64,000 nt of DNA from an uncultured Acetobacteraceae bacterium (GCA_903895595.1 CAITUP010000141.1:26037-90036); one strand, 5' to 3'; shown: positions 1 to 8,975, counted from the stretch's first letter. Numbers and translations are program-made. The notes: generated by a model from the letters alone, not told the origin.

Positions 1-477
1 AAATACGTAAAATTCGACGACGTGCAGTTCACGCCGAAGCCGGTGCAGAAACCGATCCCCATCTGGGTCGGCGGCGAGAGCGGTCCGGCCCTGCGCCGCA
101 CGGTGAAATACGCCCACGGCTGGTATCCGGTTGGCACCAACCCGCAATTTCCGATGAACACGCTGTCGCGGTTTAAAAAGGGCATCGAACGCTTCCGCGG
201 CTTCGCCGAAAAAGCCGGACGCGATCCGTCGGAAATCGCGTTGGCCCTCCGCGTGCTCGCCGCCCCGGGCGGACGCCCGCGCGGGAGCATCGACGGGGAA
301 GCGGAAATGTTCACCGGCAATGACGCCGACTGGGTTGCCGACATCAAGCAGCTCGAAGCGCTCGGCGTTTCCTCCGTCGATGTGAGGCTGTTCGGACGGA
401 CCCGCGATGAGGTCGTGGACCAGACGATCGACAACATGCGCCGGTTCAAGGATGGCGTGCTGGACAAGTTGGGGTAA
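1..477 (+). CDS. LLM-class flavin/F420-dependent oxidoreductase, C-terminal part
   Basis: The frame is open from base 1, so the gene starts outside the window; 158 residues are visible. The stretch KPIPIWVGGESG followed by RRTVKYAHGWYPVG is the characteristic beta-strand and loop of luciferase-like (bacterial luciferase TIM-barrel) monooxygenases and F420-dependent reductases, where it lines the flavin/F420 pocket. A GTG exists at base 22, but it lies inside the conserved fold and is not a credible start. The stop is 6 nt before the alpha/beta hydrolase at 484, so the two are probably co-transcribed. It is one of five luciferase-like genes in the window. Substrate and cofactor (FMN or F420) cannot be told from this fragment. 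Confidence 0.85.
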   Translation, partial: KYVKFDDVQFTPKPVQKPIPIWVGGESGPALRRTVKYAHGWYPVGTNPQFPMNTLSRFKKGIERFRGFAEKAGRDPSEIALALRVLAAPGGRPRGSIDGEAEMFTGNDADWVADIKQLEALGVSSVDVRLFGRTRDEVVDQTIDNMRRFKDGVLDKLG

Positions 478-483
478 CCGACC

Positions 484-1293
484 ATGCCGAATTTCCGCCC
501 GACCGGCGATCTGGACATGTTCTATCGGGTCGACGACTTCACCGACCCGTGGACATACCCGGAAACCGTTCTGATGCTGCACGGCAATGCCGAGAGCAGC
601 CTCGCTTGGTACGCCTGGACGCCAAAGCTCGCACGTCATTACCGCGTGGTGCGGCCGGACATGCGGGGATTCGGGCAGTCGACCCCGATGCCCGCGGATT
701 ATCCGTGGACATTGGATCGGTTGGCCGACGATTACTGCGCACTGATGGATCATCTCGGCGTGGAGAAATTCCACGTCGTTGCCGCCAAAATCGGCGGCAC
801 CATCGCGCGCGCCTTCGCTGCTCGGCGCCCCGAGCGGGTGAAGACCTTGTCGGTTGTGGGGACTCCGGCACCGTTCCGGGTGGGGGTAAAGGAGAATGTG
901 CCCAAGCTGATCGAGGATTTTAAAAATCACGGCGTCGAATATTGGGCCAAGCAAAACATGGGCGGGCGGCTGGGGTCGTCCTTTCCACAGGCGGGCGTGG
1001 ACTGGTGGACCCATTATATGGGCCGTACCGCCGTATCGACTCAGCTGAGCTTCATGCCGACCATCGCCGCCGCCGATATTCGGGAGGATTTGCCGAAGAT
1101 CGCCTGCCCGACACTGGTGATCACGACCGAAAAAAGCGGGCTGGGTTCGGTGGAGGATACACGTGCCTGGCAGCAACAGATTCCGAACTCGGAACTGGTG
1201 GTGCTGCCTGGGGATTCGTATCATGTGGCGACGTCGCACGCCGAACCGGCGGCAGAGGCGGTGCTGGCGTTTATTCGAAAACATGCGGGGTAG
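484..1293 (+). CDS. Alpha/beta hydrolase-fold protein with an atypical nucleophile elbow
   Basis: A 269-residue alpha/beta hydrolase. The oxyanion-hole motif HGNAESS is at residues 33-39 and DMRGFGQS at 59-66, as in epoxide hydrolase/enol-lactonase relatives. A candidate catalytic His lies in SYHVATSH (His247). The nucleophile elbow, normally G-x-S-x-G, reads AAKIGG at 100-105, placing Lys102 where Ser, Asp or Cys is expected. It may therefore be a non-hydrolytic family member (lyase, dioxygenase-like or binding role) or use unusual chemistry. Start ATG 484 lies 6 nt after the upstream oxidoreductase, suggesting an operon. There is no signal peptide, so it is likely cytoplasmic. The fold call is firm; the reaction is unknown. 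Confidence 0.85.
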   Translation: MPNFRPTGDLDMFYRVDDFTDPWTYPETVLMLHGNAESSLAWYAWTPKLARHYRVVRPDMRGFGQSTPMPADYPWTLDRLADDYCALMDHLGVEKFHVVAAKIGGTIARAFAARRPERVKTLSVVGTPAPFRVGVKENVPKLIEDFKNHGVEYWAKQNMGGRLGSSFPQAGVDWWTHYMGRTAVSTQLSFMPTIAAADIREDLPKIACPTLVITTEKSGLGSVEDTRAWQQQIPNSELVVLPGDSYHVATSHAEPAAEAVLAFIRKHAG

Positions 1294-1306
1294 TGCCGAG
1301 GGTAGT

Positions 1307-1903
1307 ATGACGATGTTGCGCCGCTCTTTGTTAATGATGGTGCCAGCTGGATTTTTAGCGGCGCCGGCCCGTGCAGCGGATTCGGATCCGCGCGGCGAGC
1401 GCTCTATCGGTTCGAAGTCCGCCAAATCCACGGTGGTGGAATTCTTCTCGTTCACGTGCCCACATTGTGCGCGGTTCGCGAAAGAGACCATGCCGGAGGT
1501 AAAACGGAACCTGATCGATACCGGACAGGTCCGATGGGTATTCGCCGATTATCCGATGGGTCCGGTTGCCACGATCGCGGCGATGGTCGCGCGCTACGTG
1601 CCCATCGAACGCTATGAAGGCTTTGCGAAAGCGCTGTATGCGACCCAACGCCAATGGGGAAATTACGATATCGCCCCGGCGGATGCGACTCGGGAACTCT
1701 GGAACGTCGCCCGCGAGCAGGGCATGACCCGAGAGATTTTCGACCGGGCGACCAACGATGCCGCGTTACGGAATTGGATTACGAGTCAGAAAGATGCCGA
1801 AGGCAAGAAATACCTGATCTCCTACACGCCGACATTCGTGATTGGTGGCCGGAAATACGAGACTCTGCTGTCGTACGACGCTTTGCGGGCGGCGCTGTCG
1901 TAG
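1307..1903 (+). CDS. DsbA-like thiol:disulfide oxidoreductase, exported
   Basis: 198 residues from ATG 1307; an upstream in-frame start would sit inside the previous gene and lacks the signal peptide. Residues 1-23 form an export signal (LRRSLLMMVPAGFLAAP, cleavage near ARA-AD). The mature protein has a thioredoxin fold with active site CPHC at 51-54 and a cis-Pro loop TPTFVIGG near the C-terminus, both hallmarks of DsbA/Thioredoxin_4 proteins. It probably catalyses disulfide formation or transfer in periplasmic proteins. It starts 13 nt after the alpha/beta hydrolase and is probably read with it. Whether it is the main DsbA or a specialised paralogue cannot be decided here. Confidence 0.88.
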   Translation: MTMLRRSLLMMVPAGFLAAPARAADSDPRGERSIGSKSAKSTVVEFFSFTCPHCARFAKETMPEVKRNLIDTGQVRWVFADYPMGPVATIAAMVARYVPIERYEGFAKALYATQRQWGNYDIAPADATRELWNVAREQGMTREIFDRATNDAALRNWITSQKDAEGKKYLISYTPTFVIGGRKYETLLSYDALRAALS

Positions 1904-1919
1904 CCGCCCGCCCCGGATT

Positions 1920-2996
1920 TCAGTCCAACATGTGCCCAAACCGAGCGGCTTTGGTCGCCAAATACTCGTCGTTCACCCCATTCGGCGCGAACGCATGTGC
2001 CTCCCGCCCCACAACCTCCACCCCGCAGGCAGCCAAAGCCGCCAGCTTGTCTGGGTTGTTCGTGAGAAGACGCACCCGCTTGATGCCCAGCTCCACCAGC
2101 ATCAGCGCCGCCACCAGGAAGTTCCGCTCATCGGCGCCCCAGCCGAGGACCCGGTTTGCATCCAGTGTGTCCAAGCCACGGTCCTGTAGCGTGTAGGCGC
2201 GAAGCTTGTTCACCAGCCCGATGCCGCGTCCCTCCTGCGCCAAGTAAAGCAATACCCCCGCGCCATCCTCGGCCATCTTCTGGATCGCCCCTCGCAGTTG
2301 TTCGCCGCAGTCGCAGCGCATCGAGCCCAGCAGGTCGCCAGTGAAGCATTCGGAGTGGATGCGCACCAACGGCGCCTCCGCCTCCTCCGGCGTTCCCACC
2401 AAAATCGCCAAATGCTCGATCGCCGATGCCTCCGCTCGGAACGCCACGACGCGAGAATCAGGCGCGCCGTTCAGCGGCACCGGCGCTGCGGCCACCTTGC
2501 GTAGGCCGGCGGTTTCCCCAACGGGGTAAGTCAGCACGCCGGACGCCGAAAGCGACACCAAACCGTCCGGATTGAAGGCCGGTCCAGGCGACACCGCCAA
2601 CAGTGCCGGCAGCAGCCGCCCCAGTTTCGCCAGGGTCAAAGCCGCCATGGCGGCGGCGGGCGTGAGGACCGGCTCCAAAGCCGTGCGTGTCTGCGGCGCC
2701 GTCGGGTCGGCGAAACCGCGCACAACGTCGGCGGTCAACAGCGCATCCGGCACATGCGCGGCGACCGCGGCCACCGTGTTTTCCACCGGCCGGCGCAGCA
2801 CCGCTGCGCCGCGCACTGGGGCCACCAGCAGCATCGGGGCACCTTGGGCACGCAATTCTGCGATCCCCTGCGGACCCGCGGTTTCCGCCGACAGAATCAG
2901 CAACGGTTCGGCCCCCGTCAGCAGCACGGGAACGCCACGCCGGAGGTCGGATGCGGCGCGGTGGATTTGGCGGTATTGGGCGATTTCGGTATCCAT
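1920..2996 (-). CDS. ribA: GTP cyclohydrolase II (RibA)
   Basis: Converts GTP to 2,5-diamino-6-ribosylamino-4-pyrimidinone phosphate, formate and pyrophosphate, the first step of riboflavin synthesis; flavins (and F420) depend on this pathway. It has 358 residues. The C-terminal ~200 residues carry the zinc ligands Cys217, Cys228 and Cys230 (SECFTGD...MRCDCG), the catalytic QEGRGIGL loop and the conserved RLLTNNPDK segment. The N-terminal ~150 residues do not look like a DHBP synthase (RibB) domain, so this is an extended RibA rather than a RibBA fusion. ATG 2996 was chosen because longer versions run into unrelated low-complexity sequence. It ends convergent to the DsbA-like gene. Confidence 0.93.
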   Translation of the reverse strand: MDTEIAQYRQIHRAASDLRRGVPVLLTGAEPLLILSAETAGPQGIAELRAQGAPMLLVAPVRGAAVLRRPVENTVAAVAAHVPDALLTADVVRGFADPTAPQTRTALEPVLTPAAAMAALTLAKLGRLLPALLAVSPGPAFNPDGLVSLSASGVLTYPVGETAGLRKVAAAPVPLNGAPDSRVVAFRAEASAIEHLAILVGTPEEAEAPLVRIHSECFTGDLLGSMRCDCGEQLRGAIQKMAEDGAGVLLYLAQEGRGIGLVNKLRAYTLQDRGLDTLDANRVLGWGADERNFLVAALMLVELGIKRVRLLTNNPDKLAALAACGVEVVGREAHAFAPNGVNDEYLATKAARFGHMLD

Positions 2997-3161
2997 GATC
3001 CCCGGATAATGGGCGTTCCCGCCCGTTCCAACAAGGGACGATCGGAACGCTCTTGCTACGCGCGCGCGCGCGGTGAAGAATGCAGGCCATTGCACGGATA
3101 ACGTGCCAACATGCCCGGCTGGGTATCTTGGCGACCCGGCAACGGACGACAGGGAGCAGAC

Positions 3162-3881
3162 ATGGCAGCCGGACACCCGATCCTGATCGTGGACGACGAC
3201 GACGCCTTGCGGGAGACTTTGGCCGAACAGTTGGAGGTCGATGGCGAATTCGCTACCAGCGAAGCCGCGTCCATCGCCGCAGCTGAACAGATGTTGTCGG
3301 CGAAGGAAGCCCGCTTCGACGCCATTATTCTGGACGTTGGACTGCCCGACGGAGACGGCCGCGACCTTTGCCTCCAGCTGCGGCAACGCGGGCTGAAAAT
3401 GCCCATCATCATCCTGACCGGCTCTGACGACGATGACGACGTCGTGCGCGGCCTGGAAGCCGGCGCCAACGACTATATCGCCAAGCCGTTCCGTCTGGCG
3501 GTACTGCTGGCGCGTGTTCGCCGCCAGCTCAGCAGCTTCGAAAACAGCGAGGACGCGGTCTTCCCGATCGGCCCCTACATGTTTCGTCCGGCCGCCAAAC
3601 TGCTGGAGGAACGCACCAAAAACCGCCGCATCCGGCTAACGGAAAAGGAAGCGGCGATCCTCAAATTCCTCTATCGGGCGGGGAAGATTCCCGTGGGGCG
3701 GCAGGTGCTGCTGAATGAGGTGTGGGGTTACAACGCCGCCGTGACGACGCACACGCTGGAGACGCACATCTACCGGCTGCGCCAGAAGATCGAGCCCGAT
3801 CCCGCCAACGCCAAACTGCTGATCACCGATGCCGGCGGCTACCGCCTGGACCCGGACGGCATTCCGCACCCGCCGGTTTAA
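3162..3881 (+). CDS. OmpR/PhoB-family response regulator
   Basis: 239 residues. The receiver domain is at 1-120, with acidic cluster DDDD (11-14), phospho-acceptor Asp58 (ILDVGLPDGDG), the ILTGS switch region and Lys in the AKPF motif. The C-terminal winged-helix DNA-binding domain contains the family pattern LTEKEAAILKFL and THTLETHIYRLRQKI. ATG 3162 follows AGGGAG at good spacing. No histidine kinase is adjacent, so it is an orphan regulator with unknown partner and targets. The stop codon overlaps the stop of the convergent HugZ-like gene by 3 nt. Confidence 0.92.
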   Translation: MAAGHPILIVDDDDALRETLAEQLEVDGEFATSEAASIAAAEQMLSAKEARFDAIILDVGLPDGDGRDLCLQLRQRGLKMPIIILTGSDDDDDVVRGLEAGANDYIAKPFRLAVLLARVRRQLSSFENSEDAVFPIGPYMFRPAAKLLEERTKNRRIRLTEKEAAILKFLYRAGKIPVGRQVLLNEVWGYNAAVTTHTLETHIYRLRQKIEPDPANAKLLITDAGGYRLDPDGIPHPPV

Positions 3882-4564
3882 CCGCGTGCCTCCCGCGCAA
3901 GACGCACCAGCTCCGACCGGATTTCGCCGGCGGAGTTGACGGGCGCGGCCCATGGGATGCGGATCACGCGTTCGTCCTGTACCAGGTCGCACCCGTCCAC
4001 GTCGGCTGTCGCCATCCGCCAATTGCCGGGTTCTCGCGCGATGGCGGCCAGCGCGGCCGGATGGTCTTGGTTGCAATGGGCGACGATGTCGGCCTCCGCC
4101 GCCGCCACGGCGGCCACCGCCGCGGCGTCAGGCGTCAGATCGGCCGTGCGCAGCCGCACCGCTCGGGCGAATCCGCCGACATACAGCGCGGCGACCGGGC
4201 GAATGCGCCAAACGTTGAAATCGGCGAACTCCGCATACAGCGATGCATAGGGATGAATCGCTAGATACCGAGCCTTTAGCGCCGGATCGGCGACGGCCTC
4301 GGCCAGCCCAGTGACGGTCACCCGCGGCGCGGTCTGCGGGTTGGTTTCCTCCGGCGTTCCGTAGACAAGCAGGGAGCACCGGGCGTCGGCCCGCAAATGC
4401 CGCGTGTGTTCCGACAGATCTGACAGAAACAACAGGAGCGACAGGTCGGGGGCGCAGGCATGGGTGACCAGCGACGCGAATGGTTGCCCCTGCGCCGAGG
4501 TCGCCAAGGTTCCAGCGCGGAGGGAGCGGAGCAGGCACCGCGTATGCCAAGCGGGAGAGTCCAT
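3878..4564 (-). CDS. HugZ-like / pyridoxamine-phosphate-oxidase-fold protein
   Basis: 228 residues with a split-barrel FMN-binding-type N-terminal domain (TLATSAQGQPFASLVTHA... LLLFLSDLSEHTRHL, residues ~20-65) and a C-terminal DUF2470-like helical domain containing HCNQDHPAAL. This architecture is typical of HugZ-family haem-utilisation/oxygenase proteins and their relatives. The family is known for haem binding or degradation; the role here is inferred. The start MDSPAW (4564) is preferred because upstream codons fall within a perfect hairpin (4576-4619). It lies 56 nt downstream of the beta-roll gene on the same strand. Confidence 0.8.
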   Translation of the reverse strand: MDSPAWHTRCLLRSLRAGTLATSAQGQPFASLVTHACAPDLSLLLFLSDLSEHTRHLRADARCSLLVYGTPEETNPQTAPRVTVTGLAEAVADPALKARYLAIHPYASLYAEFADFNVWRIRPVAALYVGGFARAVRLRTADLTPDAAAVAAVAAAEADIVAHCNQDHPAALAAIAREPGNWRMATADVDGCDLVQDERVIRIPWAAPVNSAGEIRSELVRLAREARG

Positions 4565-4575
4565 GTCGCAATTGT

Positions 4576-4619
4576 CCTCGATCCATGGGCCGCGCGGCAT
4601 CGCGGCCCATGGATCGAGG
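4576..4619 (-). terminator. Perfect 19-bp inverted repeat between two genes
   Basis: CCTCGATCCATGGGCCGCG at 4576-4594 pairs without mismatch with its complement at 4601-4619 across a 6-nt loop. On the minus strand the hairpin follows the stop of the beta-roll gene (stop 4620-4622) directly and ends 11 nt before the ATG of the HugZ-like gene. No T-run follows, so a classical intrinsic terminator is not certain. It could equally be an RNA-stability or processing element, or a protein-binding palindrome. Confidence 0.6.
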
Positions 4620-5801
4620 TTACGCGATCACATGCGAACTGCCCAGCAGGCTCGGGATCGTGAAGTGGCCGGAATTCAGCAAGGTCATCGTTGCGGTGCC
4701 CTGCAGCCCCGACACGGTCAGCACGTTGTCGGTCCAACCGCTGTGGGACGGGTCGGTGAACGACCTCAAAGACAGGTGCGCGGCGATGCTGTCGTGGGCG
4801 ATACCGGCCAGGATATCCGTCAGGCAGAGCGTCATGCCGTTGGTGATATTGAACCCGAGCACGGTTTCGGTTCCACCGTGGGCGTTCAGCTCCTCGATTG
4901 TGCCGGCACCGTGCAGTACCGTGATGTTGTCGTTGCCCGTACCGTCGTAGATTTTGTCGCCGCTGCCGCCGAGGAATACGGTGTTGCTGCCGTTACCAAG
5001 ATGCAGCGTGTTAGCGGTGATCGCCGCCCGGCCGTCGTGGTCGGACATCTCGCGATCGAGGGTAATGGTATTCCGGCCGCCCCCGGTCATGATGTTGTTG
5101 CCAATACCATTGGATTCGAACGTATCGTTGCCGAACCCCATGCACAGGGTCATGAAATTGCCGATCGAGTGGACGCTGGCGTTGCCGTCGCCCAGATCGA
5201 CGGTGTTGTTGTTGCCATGTACGTCGACGCGGTATGTCGTGACCTGTCCGGTATTCACCCCGGTACCCATATCGGCATTGCCGGCCATGATGGTAATATG
5301 GTCGCCGCGGACATCGAAGGTATCGACCCCGAAGCCCATGCACAACGTCATGGTGTTGCCAACGGCATGGATCAGATTGTCGCCGTCGCCGATCTGTATG
5401 TTGTTGCGGTCGCCGCCGACGGAGACGGTATGATGGGGCACACGACCGGTCGAGGGGTTGCCGACATCCATCACGACGGTCGCGTCGCCGCCCGTCAGGA
5501 TCATGGTGGAATTGCCGTGACCGACAAGGATATTCGCGCCGGCAGCCGGATCGTAAATAAAGCTGTTGCCGTCGTTCAGCGCGATGAGCGCGTTAACGCC
5601 GTACTCGACGATGTAATTGTCGCCTGCACCGGCGACGATGAATTGATTAGCCTGATTGTCCAGTACGATGTGATTGCCGGACGACAACAGAAGCGGCGAT
5701 CCCGCGGCGGCGGTGGTCCAGCCGGTCGCGGTATGGGTGATGACCTTGCCGGTCCCCGGTGCGATCGTGCCGCGATTGAAATCGAATGAAAGCTCGCTCA
5801 T
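4620..5801 (-). CDS. Repetitive beta-roll/beta-helix protein, probably secreted
   Basis: 393 residues, Gly/Asn/Asp-rich and low in charge, built of short beta-strand repeats of the GDGN/GNNNTV/GGSGDKIYDGTGND type that resemble RTX (haemolysin-type calcium-binding) repeats. A longer internal unit recurs: NTMTLCMGFGVDTF and NFMTLCMGFGNDTF, with a degenerate third copy NGMTLCLTDILAG. There is no N-terminal signal peptide, consistent with type I secretion by a C-terminal signal, which is inference. Cysteines sit at the same position in each unit, unusual for RTX proteins. ATG 5801 is preceded by GGGAGATTCCGAC. No ABC exporter is adjacent. Confidence 0.7.
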   Translation of the reverse strand: MSELSFDFNRGTIAPGTGKVITHTATGWTTAAAGSPLLLSSGNHIVLDNQANQFIVAGAGDNYIVEYGVNALIALNDGNSFIYDPAAGANILVGHGNSTMILTGGDATVVMDVGNPSTGRVPHHTVSVGGDRNNIQIGDGDNLIHAVGNTMTLCMGFGVDTFDVRGDHITIMAGNADMGTGVNTGQVTTYRVDVHGNNNTVDLGDGNASVHSIGNFMTLCMGFGNDTFESNGIGNNIMTGGGRNTITLDREMSDHDGRAAITANTLHLGNGSNTVFLGGSGDKIYDGTGNDNITVLHGAGTIEELNAHGGTETVLGFNITNGMTLCLTDILAGIAHDSIAAHLSLRSFTDPSHSGWTDNVLTVSGLQGTATMTLLNSGHFTIPSLLGSSHVIA

Positions 5802-6104
5802 GTCGGAATCTCCCTGAATTGCCCCAGCGACGGCACGGCGGTCCGTCGCGACTGCGACAGGCAGTGCGATATCGCGAAACCACGGTCAACAAAACAGAAT
5901 GAGATTAGGTGCACTCTCACACAGACGTGACAATCGCCATCCAGAGATAGATTGTCGGTAATATTATTTGGAACATCTCTTCGGCCGTCGCATTTTTCAA
6001 TGCTGGCCGGCCCGTTCACGCGCCATTTTTTGTTCACCTTCCATCCACAAAGCGCCACAATTGCCTGCCACAACAGGGTCGGTTCCCCATCCCGGAGCGC
6101 ACTC
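5802..6104. promoter_or_regulatory. Divergent intergenic region
   Basis: This 303-nt gap lies between the beta-roll gene (minus) and chvI (plus), so it must carry divergent promoters. An AT-rich patch around 5945-5985 (GGTAATATTATTTGGAAC) contrasts with the GC-rich surroundings. I cannot assign a sigma-factor motif with confidence. Confidence 0.4.
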
Positions 6105-6833
6105 ATGACCCAGCCGCCCAAAGACGCCTCGTCCAAACAGACCATCGCCTTGGTCGACGACGACCGAAACATCCTGACCAGTGTGTCCATGACGCTCGAA
6201 CAGGAAGGCTTCGCCGTCCGTACCTATACCGATGGCGAAAGCGCCCTTCAGGGTCTCACCGCCCGCCCCGCCGATCTGGCGGTGCTGGACGTGAAAATGC
6301 CGCGCATGGACGGGATGGAGCTGCTGCAGAAGCTGCGCCAGCGCTCCACCATGCCGGTAATCTTCCTGACCTCGAAGGATGAGGAAGTGGATGAGCTGAT
6401 GGGTCTGCGCCTCGGTGCCGACGACTATATCACCAAACCCTTCAGCCAGCGCCTGCTGATCGAACGCATCCGAGCGCTGCTGCGCCGCAATGAGGCGAGC
6501 AAGGCGGAAGGGTCGGGCGCGCCTCCCGGTGGTGTGCTGACCCGTGGCAGTCTGGTGCTGGACGACACCAAGCACCAGTGCACGTGGCATGGAGAGGACA
6601 TCCAGCTGACCGTGACCGAATTCTTGCTGGTCAAGGCGCTCGCCGCGCGTCCCGGCATGGTGAAAAGTCGGGATCAGCTGATCGACGCGGCGTACGGCGC
6701 AAACACCTATGTCGACGATCGCACCATCGACAGCCATGTGAAGCGGGTGCGCAAGAAATTCCGCACCGTCGACGATACCTTCAATCATATTGAGACGCTC
6801 TACGGCATCGGCTACCGGTACAAGGAGCACTAA
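6105..6833 (+). CDS. chvI: Response regulator, ChvI type
   Basis: 242 residues from ATG 6105; the preceding in-frame codons look non-coding. The receiver domain has ALVDDD at 15-20, phospho-acceptor Asp62 ([12 protein letters not shown]), [14 protein letters not shown] and the ITKPF lysine. The C-terminal winged helix includes [17 protein letters not shown]. The [31 protein letters not shown] pattern and the sensor kinase placed directly behind it match the ChvI/ChvG envelope- and acid-stress system of Alphaproteobacteria. The regulon is unknown here. ChvI identity is inferred from motif and gene order. Confidence 0.85.
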   Translation: MTQPPKDASSKQTIALVDDDRNILTSVSMTLEQEGFAVRTYTDGESALQGLTARPADLAVLDVKMPRMDGMELLQKLRQRSTMPVIFLTSKDEEVDELMGLRLGADDYITKPFSQRLLIERIRALLRRNEASKAEGSGAPPGGVLTRGSLVLDDTKHQCTWHGEDIQLTVTEFLLVKALAARPGMVKSRDQLIDAAYGANTYVDDRTIDSHVKRVRKKFRTVDDTFNHIETLYGIGYRYKEH

Positions 6834-6837
6834 GCCG

Positions 6838-8493
6838 TTGTCCCAGGCGATCCCGGCTGCCCCGTCCTCGGTTTTTCGTCAGCGTTGGGTTTCGCCGCTG
6901 CTGCGGCGCATCCTGCTGGTCAACGCGCTGCCGCTGGCATTGCTGGTCGTGGCCCTGCTGTACCTGGACCAGTATCAGAACGGCCTCCTCGAAGCCCAGG
7001 TCGGCGCGTTGCGGGAGCAAGCGCGGGTTTTCGCCGGTGCCATGGGCGAAAGCGCGGTGCGCACGATCGACCCCGACAACCCCCGCCTGGTGCCGGAGAT
7101 CGCCCAGCCGCTGCTGCGCCGTCTGACCGATCCCACCCCGGATGCGCAGGCGAAGCTGTACGGCCCGGATGGCACCCTCGTCGCCGACTCCCGCGTACGG
7201 GAAGGCGCAGGCGGCATCGTGACCACCGAACCCTTGCCACCCGCACCCGATCGCGGGGCCCTGCTGACCACCATCACATCGCTGTACGACATCATCCTGT
7301 CCTGGCTGCCGCATCGCCCGGCCCTGACGCAGGTCGATCTGAACCCCAATGCCGGCGGGCCGGAATGGCAACCCAACGTGAAGGAAGAGTTTCGGCTCTC
7401 CAGCTCCGGCAAAAGCACCGACATGCCGCCCTATATTCGTCGGACGCGCGACAACCGCCTGCTGGTCACCGTCGCCGTGCCCGTCGAACGCGACCGTCAT
7501 ACCGTGGGTATCGTCCTGCTGACCCGCGAGGGGCGGGAAGTCGATGCCAGTCTGTTTGCCGTCCGAACGTCCATCCTGGTGCTCTTCGGCTTGGCGCTGG
7601 TACTCACGGTCCTGCTGTCCTGGTACCTGTCGTTGACCATCGCCCGCCCGATCCTCCGCCTCGCCGGGGCCGCCGTCAGCATGCGGGAGGGGCAAGGACG
7701 GACCGGCGGTGTCCCGGCCTCGTTGCTCGCCCGACGGGATGAGGTCGGCATGCTCGCCACCGCTTTGGCCGATTCGGCTTCGGCGCTGTGGGCGCGTATG
7801 GATGCCATCGAGCGCTTCGCCGCCGATGTGGCACACGAAATCAAGAACCCCCTGTCGTCCATCCGCAGCGCCATCGAGACCCTGCGCCGCATCGACGATC
7901 CCGCTCGGCAGCGCCAACTGTTGGCCATCATCGGCCAGGACGTGGTGCGGCTGGACCGCCTGATCAGCGACGTCAGCGACGCGTCCCGCCTGGATGCCGA
8001 AATGTCCCGCGTCACCGCCGAACGCGTCGATATCGCGCCGATCCTCAGCACCTTGCTGGAACTGGATGAGGCCACGCGCGACACCGAAAACGACCCGAAG
8101 CTGGAGGTGATCGCTCCGCCCGGTGAGTTCGCCGTCTGGGCCGTAGAGGACCGGCTGGTGCAGGTCCTGCGCAACCTGATTGGCAACGCCCAATCCTTCA
8201 GCCCGCCCCGCGGCCGCATACGGGTGCGTCTGCGCGATGTTGGTGCCATGGGGGAACTGAGCGTCGAGGACGACGGCCCTGGCATCCCCGAGTCGAATCT
8301 GGAACACATCTTCGACCGCTTCTACTCCGAACGGCCGAAGGGGGAGAGCTTCGGCCAGCACTCCGGTCTGGGTCTGTCGATCAGTCGCCAGATCGTGGAG
8401 GCGCTGCACGGCCAGATCTCCGCCGAAAACCGGCGGGACCCCGCCGGCAAGGTTCTTGGGGCCAAGTTCATCGTGCGGCTACCGAAGGCGTAA
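6838..8493 (+). CDS. chvG: Sensor histidine kinase, ChvG type
   Basis: 551 residues from TTG 6838, which follows AAGGAG at 6821-6826 and starts 4 nt after the chvI stop. A transmembrane helix near residues 20-42 is followed by a periplasmic stimulus-sensing domain, a second helix around 245-265 and a HAMP linker. The HisKA domain has FAADVAHEIKNPLSS with phospho-acceptor His333. The ATPase domain shows NLIGNAQSF (N box), VEDDGPGIP (G1) and SGLGLSISRQI (G2). It should phosphorylate ChvI in response to envelope signals. The hprK/PTS genes often found behind chvG are absent; rpoD lies convergent downstream. Confidence 0.88.
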   Translation: MSQAIPAAPSSVFRQRWVSPLLRRILLVNALPLALLVVALLYLDQYQNGLLEAQVGALREQARVFAGAMGESAVRTIDPDNPRLVPEIAQPLLRRLTDPTPDAQAKLYGPDGTLVADSRVREGAGGIVTTEPLPPAPDRGALLTTITSLYDIILSWLPHRPALTQVDLNPNAGGPEWQPNVKEEFRLSSSGKSTDMPPYIRRTRDNRLLVTVAVPVERDRHTVGIVLLTREGREVDASLFAVRTSILVLFGLALVLTVLLSWYLSLTIARPILRLAGAAVSMREGQGRTGGVPASLLARRDEVGMLATALADSASALWARMDAIERFAADVAHEIKNPLSSIRSAIETLRRIDDPARQRQLLAIIGQDVVRLDRLISDVSDASRLDAEMSRVTAERVDIAPILSTLLELDEATRDTENDPKLEVIAPPGEFAVWAVEDRLVQVLRNLIGNAQSFSPPRGRIRVRLRDVGAMGELSVEDDGPGIPESNLEHIFDRFYSERPKGESFGQHSGLGLSISRQIVEALHGQISAENRRDPAGKVLGAKFIVRLPKA

Positions 8494-8975
8494 GTGGTCG
8501 ATCCGCGTACTCCGAGCGTTACAATTTCATGGTTTTGTGCCGCACGAGGGGAGTAAACCACCGTTGCTCGCGTTCGATGTCGACCATTCCATCACCGTCT
8601 CAATACGATAAAAGCAGAGACCCTGTCTCAGAAACCGCGTCCGGCATGCTCTGATCGGAGCGTGTGGTATCATAGCAGCGGCCGGAATTATCGACCGGTG
8701 GGCTGCGGTGCTTTTTTGTCATCCTCGGCGAAGGCCGAGGCCCCACGCCTTCTGTCGGTGGAACAAAGGCGTGGTGGTCCGCCGTAGCCTGTCCTCGGGC
8801 GGGCCATGACATGCAGGGGCAACCGTCCAAAGGTCAAAAGATAGGACCTCTGCTATCGGAGGTTCGCTTGGGTTTGAGCGGCCGCATCGATGGACGAAAC
8901 CGGGGATAAAATCCGGCAACGTGCCAATGCTTTTCCAGGGGTCACCGAAACCGGGAACCCGCGGTGGCGTCAGTA
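8494..8975. other. Convergent intergenic region with a small palindrome
   Basis: 482 nt between the 3' ends of chvG and rpoD. The only structure I see is CCTCGGC-GAAG-GCCGAGG at 8723-8740, preceded on the plus strand by a T-run (CTTTTTTG). Read on the minus strand, that run becomes A-rich after the stem. Its GTCAT..C...CGAAGG...G outline resembles the half-element of the large palindrome at 63781-63863, so it may be a degraded repeat. No convincing coding sequence is present. Confidence 0.45.
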
